Source of the DNA: Thermoplasmata archaeon
Lineage (GTDB): Archaea > Thermoplasmatota > Thermoplasmata > GCA-020350865
Reading direction: 5' to 3'
DNA length: 13,016 nucleotides
NCBI GenBank assembly: GCA_020351895.1
Contig: CP070672.1
Span: forward strand, 3,781,153-3,794,168
Shown piece by piece: positions 1 through 5,980 of this stretch. Position 1 is the stretch's first letter, and every line of letters begins with the position of its first letter. The translations under genes were made by a program, and so were the position numbers. The notes below the pieces were generated by a model. The model saw nothing but the letters and a program-made list of their open reading frames with translations. It did not search any database and had not been told where the DNA came from.

Positions 1-793
1 TCATACCTACGGTGATAATGGAGTGTTCATAGTTAGGCTAACTATTGAGGATGATGACGGTGGTTTAACTACCTATGTTACGAACATAACAGTGAACAAT
101 GTCGCTCCAAAAATCGAGAGTGTAGAAGCTTACATGCATGTGAACTTCACCTTACGGGTTGCAGGAGAAAAATATCATTCTGTAAACATAACTTTATTTG
201 AGGATGATGCCGAGATATGGAGTGAACAGGTTACCAGGCAACCCGGGAGCCCGGATGAACAGGCTGCTACTTTGACAGGTTACAATATAAATTTTGGATG
301 CACTTATCGGGCTGTGGTTGACTATATTCCCAATGACCCGAGGGTAAACGGAAACGTTTGGGGCGGAAATCCTGTTTGGTTCATTTTGGAGTTCCAGGAT
401 GGAACTTCTGAAAAGCTTCACCACACGTTTAATGTAAGACAGTCTGATTGGAATTCAGATCATTGGAATCATATCGATCAATGGGAGGTAGATTTGACTG
501 AGATAATATATAAGCATAACATAACCTTCGAAGCAACAGCCTCTGATCCAGGTAGTGATGACCTCATCTTCGAATGGGATTTTGGTGATGGAGGAACTGC
601 TGGGCCGAATATTTATTTCAATGATGGTTTAGATCCTGATCCGTTTCCGAGCCCTGAAGTAAACCCGATAAGTGTAACTGATACTGTTATGTATGCTTAT
701 AGTATGTCTGGAAACTACACCGTTACTTTAAATGTCACAGACGATGATGGTGAGGTTACAACTACAACCTTGATAATCATGATACCAGGCTAG
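1..793 (+). CDS. PKD-domain surface protein, C-terminal part (5' end outside window)
   Basis: The frame is open from base 2, giving about 263 residues before TAG at 791-793, so the gene starts upstream of the window. An in-frame GTG at 23 lies inside a domain and is not the start. The first ~27 residues are the end of a PKD domain (YGDNG, then a DDDGG turn). A middle stretch of about 130 residues (roughly 35-165) is beta-rich and I do not recognise it. The last ~90 residues are a full PKD domain with the hallmark WDFGDG, a YSMSGNYTVTLNVTDDDG strand-turn and an insertion rich in D, P and N. PKD domains are beta-sandwich adhesion modules of exported archaeal proteins. The chain ends two residues after the last strand with no visible membrane anchor or sorting tail, so it may be secreted or held non-covalently. 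Ligand and role are unknown. Confidence 0.85.
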   Translation, partial: HTYGDNGVFIVRLTIEDDDGGLTTYVTNITVNNVAPKIESVEAYMHVNFTLRVAGEKYHSVNITLFEDDAEIWSEQVTRQPGSPDEQAATLTGYNINFGCTYRAVVDYIPNDPRVNGNVWGGNPVWFILEFQDGTSEKLHHTFNVRQSDWNSDHWNHIDQWEVDLTEIIYKHNITFEATASDPGSDDLIFEWDFGDGGTAGPNIYFNDGLDPDPFPSPEVNPISVTDTVMYAYSMSGNYTVTLNVTDDDGEVTTTTLIIMIPG

Positions 794-798
794 TTTTT
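794..798 (+). terminator. T-run terminator after the PKD gene
   Basis: Five T residues follow the TAG stop directly. Archaeal RNA polymerase often stops at short T-runs without a hairpin. The run is short, so this is a weak call. Confidence 0.35.
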
Positions 799-974
799 AT
801 TCCGACTTAATGAGTCAAATGTTAATAATATAAAATTGTTATTTGTAGGACTGCCCTGTTAGGCGATTGTTCACAAGGAAAATTCTATTATTTCGTTTTC
901 TGCTGTTAGTTTCATCTGTTTTGGCAAAATCCAGTGAAGAAAGGGATTTATACCAGAAAAAAGCAGGGGAAGAA

Positions 975-990
975 ATGGAAAATTTTCCAT
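975..990. repeat. 16-bp perfect palindrome ATGGAAAATTTTCCAT
   Basis: The sequence equals its own reverse complement over all 16 bases, and the symmetry ends at the next base pair. It lies about 100 bp upstream of the rnp2 TATA box. Such a dyad could be a site for a dimeric regulator, but no protein or gene pair in the window points to one. Confidence 0.5.
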
Positions 991-1033
991 ATTTTAGGGT
1001 AAATTTCGAAAAAAGGCTGTGGTAGGAGAGGGC

Positions 1034-1086
1034 AAAGGAGGGGGAAGGGGGGGGAAGGGGGGGAGGAGGGGGATGGCGGGCGGGGA
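1034..1086 (+). repeat. G-rich purine tract with G-quadruplex potential
   Basis: Bases 1034-1073 are purine only, 29 of 40 being G, and GGCGGGCGGGG follows almost at once. There are at least five runs of three or more G, separated by one to six bases. That meets the usual pattern for an intramolecular G-quadruplex on the + strand (C-rich i-motif or triplex on the other). It ends right before the rnp2 TATA box. Such homopolymer-rich stretches are also prone to sequencing and assembly length error, so the exact run lengths are uncertain. Confidence 0.75.
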
Positions 1087-1088
1087 TT

Positions 1089-1097
1089 TTTATAAAA
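1089..1097 (+). promoter_or_regulatory. TATA box for rnp2
   Basis: TTTATAAAA is a near-ideal archaeal TATA box, directly downstream of the G-rich tract. Initiation would be expected about 25 bases on, near 1118-1120, giving a leader of about 50 bases to the ATG at 1169. A second, weaker box (ATATTAAAA, 1111-1119) would place the start near 1140 and give a shorter leader. I cannot choose between them from sequence alone. Confidence 0.6.
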
Positions 1098-1168
1098 TTT
1101 AACACCCTAGATATTAAAAATCTTTCCAATCAAAACCACTAATTACCACCTTATCGATTCACTTGAAG

Positions 1169-1495
1169 ATGACATCCTCCGACAAAACAGCAAGAAAAAG
1201 ATACATCGCCTTCCAAATCACGGCTCCTCGTATAATATCCAGAAACGAGTTCATATCAGCGATTCGAGAGAAGGAAAAAGATGAGGGGAATCAGGAGGAT
1301 GTAAGACCTTGGCTTACGGTTTTTGAAAATAATAAGGGTATTCTAAGATGTGCTCACACAAATAAAGAGAAGGCCATGAGGCTTCTTGTCTCCATCAAAT
1401 CCATAGGAAGAGACAAGGTCCCTGTCAAGGTAGTTACTCTCGGTACATCAGGAACCATAAAAAAGGCCAAGAGAAGATATATGGATAGAGAGTAG
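1169..1495 (+). CDS. rnp2: Ribonuclease P protein component 2 (Pop5/Rnp2 family)
   Basis: This 108-residue basic protein matches the archaeal Pop5 family. It has the N-terminal RKRYIAFQI strand, a middle VRPWLTVFENNKGILRC segment and a C-terminal strand VKVVTLGTSGTIKKAKRRY. Pop5 pairs with Rpp30 (Rnp3) to activate the RNase P RNA that trims the 5' leader of pre-tRNAs. I chose ATG at 1169; a TTG two codons upstream (1163) is possible but less likely, and neither has a strong Shine-Dalgarno site. The family call rests on the motif pattern and on position just before psmA and SBDS, as in many euryarchaeal genomes. The usual partner gene rnp3 is not upstream here, so it must lie elsewhere if present. 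A T7 run follows, so the gene may be a separate transcript from psmA. Confidence 0.85.
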   Translation: MTSSDKTARKRYIAFQITAPRIISRNEFISAIREKEKDEGNQEDVRPWLTVFENNKGILRCAHTNKEKAMRLLVSIKSIGRDKVPVKVVTLGTSGTIKKAKRRYMDRE

Positions 1496-1513
1496 GATAC
1501 ACTATTAAAGAAA

Positions 1514-1520
1514 TTTTTTT
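1514..1520 (+). terminator. T7 terminator after rnp2
   Basis: Seven T residues start 18 bases after the rnp2 stop. Together with the good TATA box found before psmA, this suggests that rnp2 and psmA are transcribed separately. Confidence 0.5.
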
Positions 1521-1555
1521 ATCATGGTGGAAAAGTCAACTGGGTAAGGATAAAA

Positions 1556-1579
1556 GAAAAGGAGTGTTGTTCTCTTTTC
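1556..1579 (+). other. Possible small stem-loop in the rnp2-psmA spacer
   Basis: GAAAAGGAG and CTCTTTTC can pair with one bulged G around a 7-base loop. It lies between the rnp2 T-run and the psmA TATA box, so it is unlikely to be in the psmA mRNA. No function can be assigned, and the stem is A/G against T/C rich, so it could be chance. Confidence 0.25.
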
Positions 1580-1616
1580 ACCTCCAAAGGAAATGATGCA
1601 TAATCCTACCATTAGC

Positions 1617-1623
1617 TTTATAT
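1617..1623 (+). promoter_or_regulatory. TATA box for the psmA-led operon
   Basis: TTTATAT is centred about 37 bases before the psmA ATG. With the usual spacing, transcription would start near 1646, leaving a leader of about ten bases, typical of leaderless or short-leader archaeal mRNAs. This is probably the main promoter for the psmA to rpoP series. Confidence 0.6.
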
Positions 1624-1656
1624 TTGGGATAGGTAATTACCAATCGAGGCATTATC

Positions 1657-2373
1657 ATGCAACCAGGACAAATGGCATACGATAGAGCTATCACGGTCTT
1701 CTCACCCGATGGAAGGCTGTTTCAAGTTGAATATGCAAGGGAGGCTGTCAAACGAGGCACCACCACTGTAGGATTGAAATTCAAGGATGGTGTAGCCTTA
1801 ATCATTGACAAGAGGGTAACGAGTAGGTTAATCGAACCCACTTCCATAGAAAAAATCTTTCAGATAGATGAGCACATAGGCTGTGCTACATCTGGTTTGG
1901 TGGCTGACGCAAGGGCGTTAGTGGACTATGCCAGAATCACGGCCCAAATCAATAGGGTAACCTATAACGAGCGCGTCTCTGTTGAGCAGCTCGTAAAAAA
2001 GATATGTGACTACAAACAGAACTACACACAATTCGGAGGGGTTAGGCCCTTCGGAACCGCATTATTGGTTGCGGGAGTCGACGAATTTGGAATAAGCCTC
2101 TTTGAAACGGATCCAAGCGGTGCTCTCATGGCCTATAAGGCGGGGAGTATTGGCGCTGGCAGGAACATTGTAATAGAGATATTTGAGGATAAGTTCAAGG
2201 AGGGTATGCCAATGAACGACTCCATAGTATTGGGTCTGGAAGCACTCAATAAAGCCACCGAGGGGGAGCCCAATGTACTTTCTGTGGAGATAGGTGTTGT
2301 AAAGGTCGGGGAGAGATTTAGAAAATTGGAAACAAAAGAAGTGGAGAAGTTCGTGAGTAAGTTAGGGAAATAA
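1657..2373 (+). CDS. psmA: Proteasome subunit alpha
   Basis: The 238-residue product is the alpha subunit of the archaeal 20S proteasome, which forms the two outer seven-membered rings and the gated entry to the proteolytic chamber. The N-terminal gate segment is intact: Tyr8, Asp9, Pro17 and Tyr26 form the conserved reverse turn, within YDRAITVFSPDGRLFQVEY. Lys66, in the pocket that receives the HbYX tail of the PAN or Cdc48 ATPases, is also present. The first ~30 residues are almost identical to the Thermoplasma acidophilum protein from memory, which is the best lineage clue in the window. The length is normal. It is translated from a short leader. SBDS begins 25 bases after its stop. The catalytic beta subunit (psmB) is not in this window, as is usual in archaea. 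Confidence 0.97.
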   Translation: MQPGQMAYDRAITVFSPDGRLFQVEYAREAVKRGTTTVGLKFKDGVALIIDKRVTSRLIEPTSIEKIFQIDEHIGCATSGLVADARALVDYARITAQINRVTYNERVSVEQLVKKICDYKQNYTQFGGVRPFGTALLVAGVDEFGISLFETDPSGALMAYKAGSIGAGRNIVIEIFEDKFKEGMPMNDSIVLGLEALNKATEGEPNVLSVEIGVVKVGERFRKLETKEVEKFVSKLGK

Positions 2374-2398
2374 TAGAGTTTGTTAGTGAGATATAGCC

Positions 2399-3094
2399 AT
2401 GGTTAAATTGGAAGATGCTGTTATTGCGAGGTTGGATATAGAAAACGAAACCTTTGAGATCTTGATTGAACCCGAATCTGCCCAGAAGTTTAAAGACGGG
2501 GAAGATATTTCGATTTTGGAAAGCCTCGTTATCGACACCATATTCAAGGATTCCAAGAAGGGTGACAAGGCCTCTGATGAGAAGATGGTCAAGATCTTCG
2601 GAACCAATGATACCGCGAAAGTAGCAAAACGTATTCTAACCGATGGGACGATACAACTCACAACCGACCAGCGAAAGCAGATGCAGGAAAATAAAAGAAA
2701 GCAGATCATTGAATCCATTGTAAGAAACGCCATAAATCCTCAGACAGGTGCACCGCACCCCGCCCAGAGGATAGAACTTGCTATAAAGGAGGCGAAGGTT
2801 CACATAGATCCTTTCAAACCAGTGGACGTGCAGGTGAAAGAGATACTTGACAAACTCAAACCCTTAATACCCATAAGATTCGAGAAGTTGAAGATAGCCG
2901 TTAAACTGTCTGGCGAGAATTACGGAAGGACGTATGCCGATATAACCGGCTTTGGAAAGATCATGAGGGAGGAATGGCAGAAGGACGGCTCTTGGATAGG
3001 AGTGGTGGAGATTCCCGCGGGACTGCAATCTGAGTTTTACGATAAACTGAACAAAAAGACCAAAGGAGACGTTGAAACCAAAATTATAAAATAA
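2399..3094 (+). CDS. Ribosome maturation protein SDO1 (SBDS homologue)
   Basis: This 231-residue protein belongs to the SBDS/SDO1 family. Its eukaryotic members act with the GTPase EFL1 to remove eIF6 from the large ribosomal subunit; archaeal members are thought to act on the aIF6-bound 50S subunit, probably with EF-2. Three domains fit the family: an N-terminal FYSH domain (about 1-90, ending with the LTDGTIQLTTDQRKQ segment), a helical middle domain (about 90-165) that opens with the signature NPQTGAPHPAQRIELAI, and a C-terminal ferredoxin-like domain (about 165-231). The length matches archaeal homologues. The start ATG lies 25 bases after psmA, and the gene is probably in the psmA transcript. 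A 62-base gap separates it from rrp4. Co-location with exosome genes is conserved widely in archaea. Confidence 0.95.
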   Translation: MVKLEDAVIARLDIENETFEILIEPESAQKFKDGEDISILESLVIDTIFKDSKKGDKASDEKMVKIFGTNDTAKVAKRILTDGTIQLTTDQRKQMQENKRKQIIESIVRNAINPQTGAPHPAQRIELAIKEAKVHIDPFKPVDVQVKEILDKLKPLIPIRFEKLKIAVKLSGENYGRTYADITGFGKIMREEWQKDGSWIGVVEIPAGLQSEFYDKLNKKTKGDVETKIIK

Positions 3095-3156
3095 TGCAAT
3101 TATGTTATGGGTGCACTTCGAAGAAAGCGAAATTGAGTCGATTAGAGTTGATTTAA

Positions 3157-3888
3157 ATGGAAAATGTCGAAAAAACTGATGATTCTTCTAAAATGATTAA
3201 GATCGAGAGAGAGCTTGTTATTCCTGGAGATAGATTGAGTGAAAAGGATCTAAAATCCGGAATGGGTACCTATACAGATAAAGATGAGACATATGCCTCA
3301 CAATTGGGCGTAAAGAACATCAGAGCAGGCTATATAAATGTGGTCCCACTCAGCGGGAGATACATTCCGAGACCTGGTGACTATGTAATTGGTAATATCA
3401 TAGATATAGGACCCTCAAATTGGCTTGTTGATGTCAAGGCACCTTATCCTGCACCTCTTCATGTTAATGAGGTGCCATGGCATGTTGAGTTCGGTGACAC
3501 GGCAAGGTTCCTAAATGTAGGGGATACCATATTGGGAAAGATACAAAATGTTGACGAGATCAAAAGAGTTCATTTAACCATGAACGATCATGATTTAAGA
3601 AAGCTAATGGGCGGACTGATTACCGAGATCTCCCACTCAAAGGTTCCCAGGGTGATAGGCAAGGGAGGCTCAATGATCACACTTATCAAGAGATTTACCA
3701 AATGTCGCATGTTTGTTGGGCAAAATGGCAGGATATGGATAGATGGAAATCCAGAGGATATCATGGTTGCTGTGGAGGCCATTGAGAAGATAGAGGCCGA
3801 GGCCCAGATAATGGGGCTCACAGAATCCATCAAGGCATTTTTGGAGGACCGCTACTCCGCAATTGCCAAGGCTCAACCAATTGAATGA
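3157..3888 (+). CDS. rrp4: Exosome complex RNA-binding protein Rrp4
   Basis: Rrp4 (243 residues) is one of the two cap subunits (with Csl4) on the archaeal exosome, where it binds RNA and feeds poly(A)-rich substrates into the Rrp41-Rrp42 ring. The layout is canonical: an N-terminal domain with the LVIPGD motif (about 20-25), an S1 domain (about 70-145) starting after RYIPRPGDYVIG, and a KH domain with VPRVIGKGGSMI (about 163-174) and NGRIWIDG. The GKGG loop is intact. The start is uncertain by 12 codons: ATG at 3157 gives a 12-residue acidic tail, while ATG at 3193 (MIKIERE) would sit closer to the conserved core. Neither has a clear Shine-Dalgarno site. I see no obvious TATA box in the 62 bases upstream, so transcription probably continues from psmA-SBDS. 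Confidence 0.95.
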   Translation: MENVEKTDDSSKMIKIERELVIPGDRLSEKDLKSGMGTYTDKDETYASQLGVKNIRAGYINVVPLSGRYIPRPGDYVIGNIIDIGPSNWLVDVKAPYPAPLHVNEVPWHVEFGDTARFLNVGDTILGKIQNVDEIKRVHLTMNDHDLRKLMGGLITEISHSKVPRVIGKGGSMITLIKRFTKCRMFVGQNGRIWIDGNPEDIMVAVEAIEKIEAEAQIMGLTESIKAFLEDRYSAIAKAQPIE

Positions 3889-3943
3889 TGAATGTATGTG
3901 CTTGAATGATAGAATGAGAAATTTGAGTTAGAGGGTGAGTTGT

Positions 3944-4681
3944 ATGGAAGATGTTGATGTGAAGTTGATTAATGAGGAAGGGCTAAGGATTGATGGAAGG
4001 AAATTTGATGAGTTAAGACCAATCAAAATCGAGGCTAATGTGTTGAAAAGGGCGGATGGATCCGCCTATTTAGAGTGGGGGGGAAATAGGATTTTGGCAG
4101 CGGTTTACGGCCCCAGGGAAGCGCATCCTAGGCATCTGCAGAATCCCACGAAGGCACTGGTTCAATGTAGGTACAACATGGCAGCATTTTCTGTTGGTGA
4201 TAGGAAGAGACCAGGGCCAGATCGCAGATCCATTGAGATATCAAAGATATTATCAGAAGCATTGGACTATGTGGTATTCACAGAGCAGTTTCCCAGAACA
4301 TCCATTGATGTGTTCATAGAGGTTCTACAGGCAGATGCCGGTACCAGATGCTCTGGCCTCACGGCAGCGTCAGTGGCATTGGCTGATGCCGGTATTCCAA
4401 TGAAGGACCTGATAGTTTCTTGTGCCTTCGGAAAGGTGGCTGGGAATGTGGTTTTAGACCTTCTAAAAGATGAGGATTTCCATGGGGATGCAGATGTTCC
4501 CATGGCGATCGTACCACGCACGGAAGAGATAGTGTTGCTACAGATGGATGGTCATCTTACCGTGGATGAGCTGAACAATGGAATGCAGATGGTAATGAAA
4601 GCCTGCCAATACATCTATGGCCTGCAGAGGGAGGCTCTGAGAAAGAGGTACTCCACCAATGTTGATAATAAGGGGGAGTGA
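3944..4681 (+). CDS. rrp41: Exosome catalytic subunit Rrp41 (RNase PH-like)
   Basis: This 245-residue protein is the active subunit of the hexameric exosome ring. It carries out phosphorolytic 3'-to-5' RNA decay and, in reverse, adds heteropolymeric tails. RIDGR near the N terminus, the phosphate-binding arginines in [10 protein letters not shown] (Arg94-Arg95) and the acidic [10 protein letters not shown] motif (Asp182, Asp184), which carries the catalytic aspartate, are all present, so it should be active. I chose ATG at 3944 because GAGGGTGAG ends four bases before it; a GTG three codons upstream (3935) would lie inside that Shine-Dalgarno site. Rrp42 follows after 15 bases, so the two ring subunits are probably co-translated at similar levels. 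The gap from rrp4 is 55 bases. Confidence 0.96.
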   Translation: MEDVDVKLINEEGLRIDGRKFDELRPIKIEANVLKRADGSAYLEWGGNRILAAVYGPREAHPRHLQNPTKALVQCRYNMAAFSVGDRKRPGPDRRSIEISKILSEALDYVVFTEQFPRTSIDVFIEVLQADAGTRCSGLTAASVALADAGIPMKDLIVSCAFGKVAGNVVLDLLKDEDFHGDADVPMAIVPRTEEIVLLQMDGHLTVDELNNGMQMVMKACQYIYGLQREALRKRYSTNVDNKGE

Positions 4682-4696
4682 GAAGGAGGAGTAATA

Positions 4697-5473
4697 ATGA
4701 ACGAGGAAGTTATCACAGAAATTAATCGCAATTTCATCTATCAACTGGCTGAGAAAGGAAAACGAATCGACAATCGCGCTCCAGACCAGTACAGACCAAT
4801 TACAGTTGAGAAGGGCGTGATAGAAACAGCAGAAGGCTCGGCAAGGGTGCATGTGGGAAAAACAGATGTTTTGGTGGGAGTGAAAATAGGTTTTGGTGAG
4901 CCATTTCCGGACACACCCAACAAGGGTGTTTTAACCACAAATGCAGAGCTCATCCCCATGGCCTCCCCCACATTTGAATCGGGACCGCCTAGAGAGAATT
5001 CCATAGAACTCGCTCGAGTGGTGGATAGGGGAATTCGCGAGTCAGGCACCCTAGACCTCGAAAAGTTATGCATAGAAGAAGGCGAGAAGGTTTGGGTTGT
5101 GTTTATAGATATGCATGTGCTGGATTATGACGGAAACCTCTTCGATACCTCTGCAATGGGTGCTTTGGCTGCGTTGACAAACACCACTGTTCCCGCATCG
5201 AGATTCGAGATGGGTGAGGATTTCAAATTGCCTATATTGCACTACCCCATAGCTTGCACCACAATAAAGGTGGAGAACACACTTCTAATCGATCCCGCTT
5301 TGGAGGAAGAAAGGATTGCCAATGCTCGTCTCACAGTGACAACAGATGAAAATGGGGATGTCCGAGCCATGCAAAAGGGGCTTTCCGGGGCCTTCACAAT
5401 GGAAGAGGTTAAGAAGATAATTGCCTCCTCCCGGGATATGGCCAAGGAAAACAGAAAAAATATAATAGAATAA
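4697..5473 (+). CDS. rrp42: Exosome subunit Rrp42 (inactive RNase PH-like partner)
   Basis: Rrp42 (258 residues) alternates with Rrp41 in the hexameric exosome ring. It has no catalytic site of its own but completes the RNA-binding groove of Rrp41. Family features include the RIDNRAPDQYRPI segment near the N terminus, GFGEPFPDTPNKG, the SGPPRENSIELARVVDRGIRE segment (an arginine-rich contact region) and the long C-terminal helix. At the position of the Rrp41 GDADVP motif it has LLIDPALEEERIA, the usual Rrp42 form. The start is well supported: GGAGGAG lies a few bases before ATG at 4697. The preceding rrp41 stop is only 15 bases upstream. The length is normal for archaeal Rrp42. Confidence 0.95.
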   Translation: MNEEVITEINRNFIYQLAEKGKRIDNRAPDQYRPITVEKGVIETAEGSARVHVGKTDVLVGVKIGFGEPFPDTPNKGVLTTNAELIPMASPTFESGPPRENSIELARVVDRGIRESGTLDLEKLCIEEGEKVWVVFIDMHVLDYDGNLFDTSAMGALAALTNTTVPASRFEMGEDFKLPILHYPIACTTIKVENTLLIDPALEEERIANARLTVTTDENGDVRAMQKGLSGAFTMEEVKKIIASSRDMAKENRKNIIE

Positions 5474-5527
5474 AGTCCATAAAACAATGAAATAGCACAT
5501 ACTTAGATTCCGCAAGAGGATGTAAAA

Positions 5528-5803
5528 ATGGGACAAAAAAAGAAGAACGTCGGTATCTCAGGGAAATTCGGGCCAAGATACGGAGTAAAGGTCAGAAAAC
5601 AGATTCAAGTAATAGAAAAGGAAAAGGTGAAAAAGCATACTTGCCCACGATGCAAGCATCAATCCGTGAAAAGGGTTGGTGCCGGAATATGGAAATGCAA
5701 GCGATGCGATTTGACTTTCGCCAGTGGAGCTTATTCCCCTGTTGCTTCAAAGACGGTGGCTGCGGAAGCCTATAAACCCACGGAGGAAGAGGCAAATGTA
5801 TAA
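5528..5803 (+). CDS. rpl37ae: 50S ribosomal protein L37Ae
   Basis: This 91-residue basic protein is a zinc-ribbon component of the large ribosomal subunit shared by archaea and eukaryotes. The zinc ligands are Cys39 and Cys42 (CPRC) and Cys57 and Cys60 (WKCKRC), flanked by the typical SGKFGPRYGVKVRK N terminus and the FASGAY motif. A GAGGATG stretch ahead of ATG at 5528 may serve as the ribosome binding site. The stop codon overlaps the rpoP start (ATGTATAA, eight shared bases including the stop), which suggests translational coupling. Its place after rrp42 is conserved in many archaea. The 54-base spacer from rrp42 has no clear promoter. Confidence 0.96.
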   Translation: MGQKKKNVGISGKFGPRYGVKVRKQIQVIEKEKVKKHTCPRCKHQSVKRVGAGIWKCKRCDLTFASGAYSPVASKTVAAEAYKPTEEEANV

Positions 5804-5930
5804 ATGTAGCAATTGTAAAGAACCTATACGAACGGATATCAATACCGTTGGCATTCAATGTGAGAAATGCGGCTCTAAGATCTTCTTTAAAGAAAGGCCG
5901 AATGTGAAGAAGGTAATCTCAGCGAAATAA
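5796..5930 (+). CDS. rpoP: DNA-directed RNA polymerase subunit P (Rpb12/Rpc10-like)
   Basis: This 44-residue zinc-ribbon protein is the small RNA polymerase subunit equivalent to eukaryotic Rpb12. It begins MYKCSNCKE, with zinc ligands Cys4 and Cys7 and then Cys22 and Cys25 (QCEKCGSKI), and continues with the diagnostic FKERPNVKKV. The start at 5796 overlaps the end of rpl37ae by eight bases in another frame. Longer in-frame extensions back to 5724 run through the L37Ae coding region and would destroy the normal N terminus, so I reject them. This is the last gene of the information-processing series; a T5 run and a new promoter follow. Confidence 0.95.
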   Translation: MYKCSNCKEPIRTDINTVGIQCEKCGSKIFFKERPNVKKVISAK

Positions 5931-5938
5931 GATATACG

Positions 5939-5946
5939 TTTTTAAT
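5939..5946 (+). promoter_or_regulatory. TATA-like box for the CBS gene, overlapping a T-run after rpoP
   Basis: TTTTTAAT follows the rpoP stop by eight bases and is centred about 38 bases before the ATG at 5981. The first five T residues could also end the rpoP transcript. A strong Shine-Dalgarno site, GGAGGA (5969-5974), lies six bases before the ATG, so the mRNA must start upstream of it. If initiation is at the usual distance, near 5968, the site would sit at the very 5' end. Confidence 0.4.
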
Positions 5947-5980
5947 TTGCCTAATTACCAACGGTTTCGGAGGACAGAAC

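Larger units (their letters stand above)
799..1088. other. Gene-free spacer before the rnp2 promoter
   Basis: I see no credible gene on either strand. The left half is A/T-rich and contains a perfect 16-bp palindrome. The right half is the G-rich purine tract listed separately. The only long open frame is on the - strand; it encodes a proline-rich stretch that is simply the complement of the G-runs, with no start context or domain. No tRNA-like cloverleaf was found. The conserved neighbours often seen upstream of rnp2 in other archaea (rpl15e, rnp3) are absent here. Confidence 0.7.

Noticed and set aside
839..1129. Proline-rich open frame of 96 residues on the - strand
   Set aside because: It is the complement of the G-rich tract. 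It has no domain, no ribosome binding site, and overlaps the rnp2 promoter.
794..1160. Possible tRNA or small RNA gene in the long spacer
   Set aside because: I found no TψC-like GGTTCRANYCC box or acceptor-stem pairing. A small unstructured RNA cannot be excluded, but nothing supports one.
3935..3943. GTG start for rrp41 three codons upstream
   Set aside because: It lies inside the GAGGGTGAG ribosome binding site that serves the ATG at 3944.
5724..5795. Longer start for rpoP inside rpl37ae
   Set aside because: The normal RpoP N terminus MYKC begins at 5796; the extension is out-of-frame L37Ae coding sequence.
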